NCBI GenBank assembly: GCA_902475455.1
Contig: CABRZO010000161.1
Span: 1-5,508, forward strand
Direction of reading: 5' to 3'
Origin: an uncultured Eubacteriales bacterium
Lineage (GTDB): Bacteria > Bacillota > Clostridia > Oscillospirales > Oscillospiraceae
DNA length: 5,508 nt
Positions 1-2,838 of the stretch are shown in pieces (within the stretch, counting starts at the first letter, position 1; the number at the start of each line of letters is the position of its first letter). The translations under genes and the position numbers were made by a program. The notes beneath the pieces were generated by a model. It searched no databases. It saw only the letters and a program-made list of their open reading frames with translations, and was not told where the DNA came from.

Positions 1-34
1 TTTCAGAAAAGGGTTCCGGCCCGCTTTGATTCAT
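1..34 (-). CDS. Possible start of a next gene, cut by the window edge
   Basis: On the minus strand an ATG at 34-32 opens a frame that stays open to the edge, giving only 11 residues (MNQSGPEPFSE). It begins 6 bases after the stop codon of the DUF386 gene, a spacing typical of an operon. No good Shine-Dalgarno sequence precedes it, since the upstream bases read GGGCTGAACACAG. Too little is visible to assign a function, and it could be a chance start. Confidence 0.25.
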   Translation of the reverse strand, partial: MNQSGPEPFSE

Positions 35-40
35 CTGTGT

Positions 41-511
41 TCAGCCCAGCAGCTCCATGCTGATTTTCACCACGCACTTCCGGCTGGTGGCCGGGGTGTC
101 CCCCAACATCAGGGCCGGGCGATGGGCATCCCAGGGGAAGAAGATGCCGAAGCAGCCTTCCGTCGCCACCAGGATACTCTCGTTGGCCACCGACTCCAGC
201 AGGGCGATGTCGTTCTCCGGATGGGCCTCAAACACCGGCTCGGTGCCCAAGTAGGGGGCCACCCCAATTTTCTCGCCCCCCTCGGGCCAGTACATCAGGT
301 CGATATACTTTTTGTGGACCTCGGGATGGGAGCCCTCATAACTGTGGGTGGTCATGTCCATCACGTTGGCGAACATCTGGTCCCCCTCCAGGGGATAACT
401 GCCGGGCTCCAGGGCCATCAGGTCGGTTTCCCGCAGAAAGGCCAGGGCCCGCTGGATGGCCGCCGGATAACAGGTCAAGGGATCTCCCCCCTGCAGTTTG
501 GAAAAGATCAT
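41..511 (-). CDS. YhcH/YjgK/YiaL family (DUF386) cupin-like protein, probable sugar-metabolism accessory enzyme
   Basis: The 156-residue product has the usual length of the family (about 150-155). The family fold is a cupin-like beta barrel. Members sit in sialic acid and other sugar operons; E. coli YhcH (NanQ) is reported to be an N-acetylneuraminate anomerase, and EbgC is the small subunit of evolved beta-galactosidase. Visible family features are the E64-x-H66-x4-D71 stretch (PEVHKKYIDLMYW), the FFPWDAHRP motif at 124-132 with H130, and the C-terminal K145/K149 strand (RKCVVKI). H66, E64 and H130 are the likely metal or sugar ligands. There is no signal peptide, so the protein is cytoplasmic. 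The ATG start is fixed by GAGGAGGG 6 bases upstream. It has its own promoter and a candidate operator. No sugar transporter or kinase gene is visible beside it, so the exact substrate is open. Confidence 0.93.
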   Translation of the reverse strand: MIFSKLQGGDPLTCYPAAIQRALAFLRETDLMALEPGSYPLEGDQMFANVMDMTTHSYEGSHPEVHKKYIDLMYWPEGGEKIGVAPYLGTEPVFEAHPENDIALLESVANESILVATEGCFGIFFPWDAHRPALMLGDTPATSRKCVVKISMELLG

Positions 512-517
512 GTTTTT

Positions 518-525
518 CCCTCCTC
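518..525 (-). promoter_or_regulatory. Ribosome binding site of the DUF386 gene
   Basis: The minus strand reads GAGGAGGG, then 6 bases (AAAAAC), then ATG. This near-perfect Shine-Dalgarno sequence decides the start at 511. Confidence 0.85.
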
Positions 526-567
526 ATTGGGGCCGTCATGCATCCGCCGGGCCCCCTCGTTAAGACC

Positions 568-595
568 AGTATGACAGAAATTTGCCGTCTGTCAA
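568..595 (-). promoter_or_regulatory. Sigma-A type promoter of the DUF386 gene with extended -10
   Basis: On the minus strand a consensus -35 TTGACA (595-590) is followed by a 16-base spacer and CATACT (573-568). The latter is preceded by TG-T, giving an extended -10. Transcription would start near 560, leaving a leader of about 50 bases before the ATG at 511. It lies between thpR and the DUF386 gene, so the latter is transcribed independently of thpR. Confidence 0.72.
572..594. promoter_or_regulatory. Candidate operator: perfect inverted repeat inside the promoter
   Basis: TGACAGA (572-578) and TCTGTCA (588-594) form exact 7-bp inverted half-sites separated by 9 bases. They overlap the -35 on one side and the edge of the -10 on the other. 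A dimeric repressor bound here would block RNA polymerase. The repeat has no U tract and a 9-base A/T-containing loop, so it does not look like a terminator. The regulator is not in the window; a sugar-responsive GntR- or RpiR-type repressor is only a guess. Confidence 0.5.
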
Positions 596-663
596 TCCAT
601 ACCGGAAAACTGCCCCTGGGATCTGTTGCCGTTCCCCCGGACCGTGGCAGGCCCCTGTGTCGG

Positions 664-1200
664 CTATTGAGTCCTCCGAAATGAACTGCGATACAGCCCC
701 TGATAGCTGGCCCCCTGCTGGGACAGCCGGGAACGCATCAGAACCATTTCCTCCACACCGAAGGACTGGGCTGACACCGTCAGCGCCGCCAGATCCGTCT
801 CCAGGTCCAGGGCCACCCGCCGGGCAAGGGTGATATGGGGCTGAAAGGGCCGCTTCTCCAAAGCAAAGCCCGCCTGCTCCAGCTGTCGGGCCAGCTGGGA
901 CTGAAGCCGGCTCAGTTCCGGGGACCAAACGCCCCGCCAGAGGACGCCGCCGCCCCGCTGGTCAAACAGCCCCAGCTCTCCCAGGGTGGCCTGGAAGGGC
1001 GGACAATGGCAGCGGTCCATGGCGGCGGTGATGGACTCCAGCCGGTGCTCCGGCTGCTGGCCCAGAAAGGACAGGGTGATGTGGTAGCTCTCCGGCGGCA
1101 AAAGCCGACCCGACCGCCAGTTTTTCCCCAGCTTCCGAGCCTCGTTCCAAAGGGCTTCCCTGACCCGGCGGGGCAGCTCAATGGCCACAAACAGCCGCAT
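664..1200 (-). CDS. thpR: RNA 2',3'-cyclic phosphodiesterase (2H phosphoesterase family)
   Basis: The 178-residue product is the normal size for ThpR/LigT (about 175-190). These enzymes hydrolyse RNA 2',3'-cyclic phosphate ends to 2'-phosphomonoesters and were first known as 2'-5' RNA ligases. The two hallmark HxTx motifs are present: H40-I-T-L in a YHITLSFLG context and H122-I-T-L in QPHITLARR. Their histidines form the paired active site. The N-terminus MRLFVAIELP is typical of the family. The ATG at 1200 is chosen because GGGGAGGGG lies about 4-6 bases upstream and homology begins there. The frame stays open further upstream to 1293, but that extension runs across the promoter and has no family similarity. 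The protein is cytosolic. No functional link with its neighbours is evident. Confidence 0.95.
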   Translation of the reverse strand: MRLFVAIELPRRVREALWNEARKLGKNWRSGRLLPPESYHITLSFLGQQPEHRLESITAAMDRCHCPPFQATLGELGLFDQRGGGVLWRGVWSPELSRLQSQLARQLEQAGFALEKRPFQPHITLARRVALDLETDLAALTVSAQSFGVEEMVLMRSRLSQQGASYQGLYRSSFRRTQ

Positions 1201-1228
1201 GACGTCCCCTCCCCTCGCTGTTTGTCTC

Positions 1229-1258
1229 ATTATACCGTGCCGGTGCCAGGCCATACAA
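1229..1258 (-). promoter_or_regulatory. Promoter of thpR
   Basis: The minus strand has a perfect -10 TATAAT (1234-1229) and a -35-like TTGTAT (1258-1253; 4 of 6 match) with an 18-base spacer. Transcription would begin near 1222, about 20 bases before the ATG at 1200. A strong Shine-Dalgarno (GGGGAGGGG) sits in between. Confidence 0.6.
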
Positions 1259-1291
1259 CCCCCAAGCCGTTCTCTCTGCTCTAAAAATGGC

Positions 1292-1321
1292 AAAAACCAG
1301 ATGCAAATGCACCTGGTTTTT
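1292..1321. terminator. Bidirectional intrinsic terminator hairpin
   Basis: AAAAACCAG (1292-1300) and CTGGTTTTT (1313-1321) are perfect 9-bp arms around a 12-base centre. Inside, two TGCA tetramers can pair further. On the minus strand the intervening mismatch becomes a G-U pair (CCAGGTGCA / TGCATCTGG), so the stem is stronger there; on the plus strand it is an A-C mismatch. Each strand ends in a T5 run. The most natural job is to end leftward transcription from the 1589-1783 region just before the thpR promoter. The stem is moderate in GC, so efficiency may be modest. Confidence 0.65.
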
Positions 1322-1340
1322 CCAGAATAAGGAGAGTAGA

Positions 1341-1424
1341 ATGAAAATACGAACTGCTTGCTCTATACGATCAACTGCCCTGGGGCAGATTGTCGTCCGG
1401 GGGGCGCATCTCAGCGCTGGCTGA
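1341..1424 (+). CDS. Doubtful 27-residue micro-ORF with a strong Shine-Dalgarno
   Basis: ATG at 1341 is preceded by AAGGAG (1329-1334) at a 6-base spacing, as good a ribosome binding site as any in this window. The peptide begins MKIRTACSIRST and stops at TGA 1422-1424. I recognise no family. It lies just past the 1292-1321 hairpin and no promoter is clear. It may be the surviving 5' end of a deleted gene, a leader peptide, or chance. It overlaps the minus-strand micro-ORF at 1411-1494. Confidence 0.2.
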   Translation: MKIRTACSIRSTALGQIVVRGAHLSAG

Positions 1425-1494
1425 CATGGCTCTCGGTGGACTCGAAAATCAGGTCGTCCACATCCTGGTTTGGTCTCTGATCCATGGGATTCAT
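1411..1494 (-). CDS. Doubtful 27-residue acidic micro-ORF, possibly the tail of a broken small gene
   Basis: The ATG at 1494-1492 is preceded by GGGGGAG with an 8-base spacer. The peptide starts MNPMDQRPNQDVDDLIF and is rich in Asp, Glu, Gln and Ser. The same frame is open further upstream back to a TAG at 1533-1531 and there encodes CSCGCGGE. Before that TAG it is open again to an ATG at 1563-1561 (MIPEAGGSSG). The whole 1411-1563 frame could therefore be one small Cys-rich gene with an amber codon, or the TAG may simply mark the boundary. I recognise no family. It lies downstream of the 1589-1783 gene on the same strand and upstream of the terminator. Confidence 0.25.
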   Translation of the reverse strand: MNPMDQRPNQDVDDLIFESTESHVSQR

Positions 1495-1588
1495 CTCACT
1501 TTCTCCCCCGCAGCCGCAGGAGCACAGATCCTATCCGGAGCTGCCGCCAGCTTCGGGTATCATACAAGTTAAATTTCTGGCAGACCCT

Positions 1589-1783
1589 TCAGCCCACACT
1601 GCAACCCAGGGCAATGCACTGCCGGGCCACGGTGGAGCACAGGTCGTTGTAGAATTTCAGATAATCCTTTTTCTTCTGCCGCTGGAGCTGCTGCTGGATC
1701 TGAAATTCCTTCCAGCGCTCACAGTCCTTGTGGCATCCCTCTCGGTGGCAGGAACAGCCGGTCTGACATGGCAGCATACCCAC
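1589..1783 (-). CDS. Small Cys-rich hypothetical protein, resembling phage/mobile-element-associated CHxxC small proteins
   Basis: The 64-residue product (62 if the ATG at 1777 is used) has C6, C10, C12, C17 and C21 clustered at the N-terminus in a CxxxCxC-x4-CHKDC pattern. A Gln/Lys-rich, probably helical segment follows (CERWKEFQIQQQLQRQKKK), then three more Cys (49, 56, 61). The GCHxxCexyxxf signature resembles small uncharacterised proteins common in clostridial genomes and prophages; this is from memory and was not searched. The N-terminal cluster could bind zinc. AAAGGAGTG at 1794-1786 lies 4 bases before the GTG at 1783 and 10 before the ATG at 1777, so the start is ambiguous. The gene is isolated, with no other phage gene nearby. 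The opposing 190-residue plus-strand frame lacks recognisable features. Confidence 0.6.
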   Translation of the reverse strand: MGMLPCQTGCSCHREGCHKDCERWKEFQIQQQLQRQKKKDYLKFYNDLCSTVARQCIALGCSVG

Positions 1784-2013
1784 TTCACTCCTTTGGGCCG
1801 AATCTCCGTTGGTCTGGGACTCTGCCTCAAATGTTATCAGAGCCCCGGGACGCTTTCCACCCGTCGAGGGTTAAATGGAGATAAAATCTTTGCGCATGCT
1901 CCGGCTTTCCCCGCTGTTTCACACAGATTTAACAGGAAACTGGTCTCAGAATTAAACCCAGGTCACTACAATAACACAGGAAACCAATGGATTGAATTCA
2001 AAGGAGAACCCCT
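1784..2013 (+). promoter_or_regulatory. Leader region of the phospholipase/transporter-PPK operon with a weak promoter candidate
   Basis: These 230 bases are more AT-rich than the flanking genes and hold no convincing gene. The best -10 is TACAAT at 1967-1972 (5 of 6), but the -35 position (around 1944-1949, TCTCAG) matches poorly, so an activator may be needed or the site may be wrong. A second AT-rich hexamer, TAAAAT (within GATAAAATC near 1883), has no good -35. No riboswitch or strong hairpin was apparent by eye. The ribosome binding site for the next gene is AAGGAG at 2001-2006. Confidence 0.3.
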
Positions 2014-2838
2014 ATGCCTTCCACCTACGCACACCATCGGTTTGGCCGGGACGTGAGCTTCGGCCTTTCCCCAACCATTCAGACGGTCATTCAAAGCCAC
2101 CCGGACCTGTATTCCATGGGTCTGCACGGGCCGGATCTGCTGTTTTACAACCACCCGCTCCGGTCCAACCCCGTCAGTCAGTTAGGTTTTGGCATCCACG
2201 ATGAGCCGGGCCAGGACTTTTTTGCCCCGGCGGCGAAGCGGATCAACGTTCTGGACAGCCCGACGGCTCACTTGGCCTATCTCTACGGCTTTCTGTGCCA
2301 CTTCGCCCTAGACCGGGCCTGTCACGGCTACATTGACGAAAAGATCGACGCCAGCGGCGCCACCCACACGGAGATTGAGATGGAGTTTGACCGGATGCTG
2401 CTGGTGGGGGACGGGCTGGATCCGGTGCACCAGAGCCTCACCGACCACATCCACCCCAGCCCGGAATCCGCCGCCGTCATCGCCGACTTTTTCCCCACCC
2501 TCACCCCAAAGCAGGTGTTTCACGCTCAAAAATCCTTTGTCTTTTACAACCGGCTGCTGGTTGCCCCGGGGAAGATCAAGCGGCAGATCATCTTCTCCCT
2601 TCTGCGGCTGTCGGGCAACTACCGGGAGATGCACGGCCTGGTGATGAGCCTGCATCCCGACCCCCGCTGCGCCGACAGCAACCAACGTCTGGCGGAGCTG
2701 TATCAGCAGGCGATTCCGGAGGCAAGGCACCTCATTGAAACCTGGCAGGACACTGCCCGGGGCCAGCGGCCCTGGGATGACCTGTACCGCTACACCTTTG
2801 GTTCCAAATACATCCCCCTGGAGGAATCCGCAACATGA
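2014..2838 (+). CDS. Zinc-dependent phospholipase C family protein (PF00882-like)
   Basis: The 274-residue product aligns by motif order with the zinc ligands of Bacillus cereus phospholipase C (His14, Asp55, His69, His118, Asp122, His128, His142, Glu146). The counterparts seen here are H7 or H8, D41 in HGPDLLFYNH, H62 in GIHDEPGQDFF, H96xxxD100 and H104 in LCHFALDRACHGY, and H118xxxE122 in HTEIEMEFDR. Both 4-residue spacings are conserved, so a trinuclear zinc site is likely. Characterised relatives are secreted and hydrolyse phospholipids to diacylglycerol and a phospho-headgroup. This one has no signal peptide and lacks the N-terminal Trp ligand, so it may act inside the cell on another phosphodiester. 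The ATG is set by AAGGAG with a 7-base spacer. Its stop overlaps the next start as ATGA, implying translational coupling with the transporter-PPK gene. Confidence 0.88.
   Translation: MPSTYAHHRFGRDVSFGLSPTIQTVIQSHPDLYSMGLHGPDLLFYNHPLRSNPVSQLGFGIHDEPGQDFFAPAAKRINVLDSPTAHLAYLYGFLCHFALDRACHGYIDEKIDASGATHTEIEMEFDRMLLVGDGLDPVHQSLTDHIHPSPESAAVIADFFPTLTPKQVFHAQKSFVFYNRLLVAPGKIKRQIIFSLLRLSGNYREMHGLVMSLHPDPRCADSNQRLAELYQQAIPEARHLIETWQDTARGQRPWDDLYRYTFGSKYIPLEESAT
2820..2825 (+). promoter_or_regulatory. Ribosome binding site of the transporter-PPK gene
   Basis: GGAGGA lies 9 bases before the ATG at 2835, inside the last codons of the phospholipase gene. Together with the ATGA overlap it supports the start and coupled translation. 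Confidence 0.75.

Noticed and set aside
596..663. Terminator after thpR
   Set aside because: I looked for a GC-rich stem with a T run on the minus strand after the thpR stop; short G/C runs can pair only imperfectly and no U tract follows, so none is called.
1201..1293. N-terminal extension of ThpR by 31 residues
   Set aside because: The extension covers a TATAAT promoter, lacks family similarity, and the ATG at 1200 has a strong Shine-Dalgarno directly upstream.
1484..2056. 190-codon plus-strand open frame across the gene-poor middle
   Set aside because: It has no good ribosome binding site, mixed composition and no recognisable motif. It runs opposite the Cys-rich gene and into the phospholipase start in another frame.
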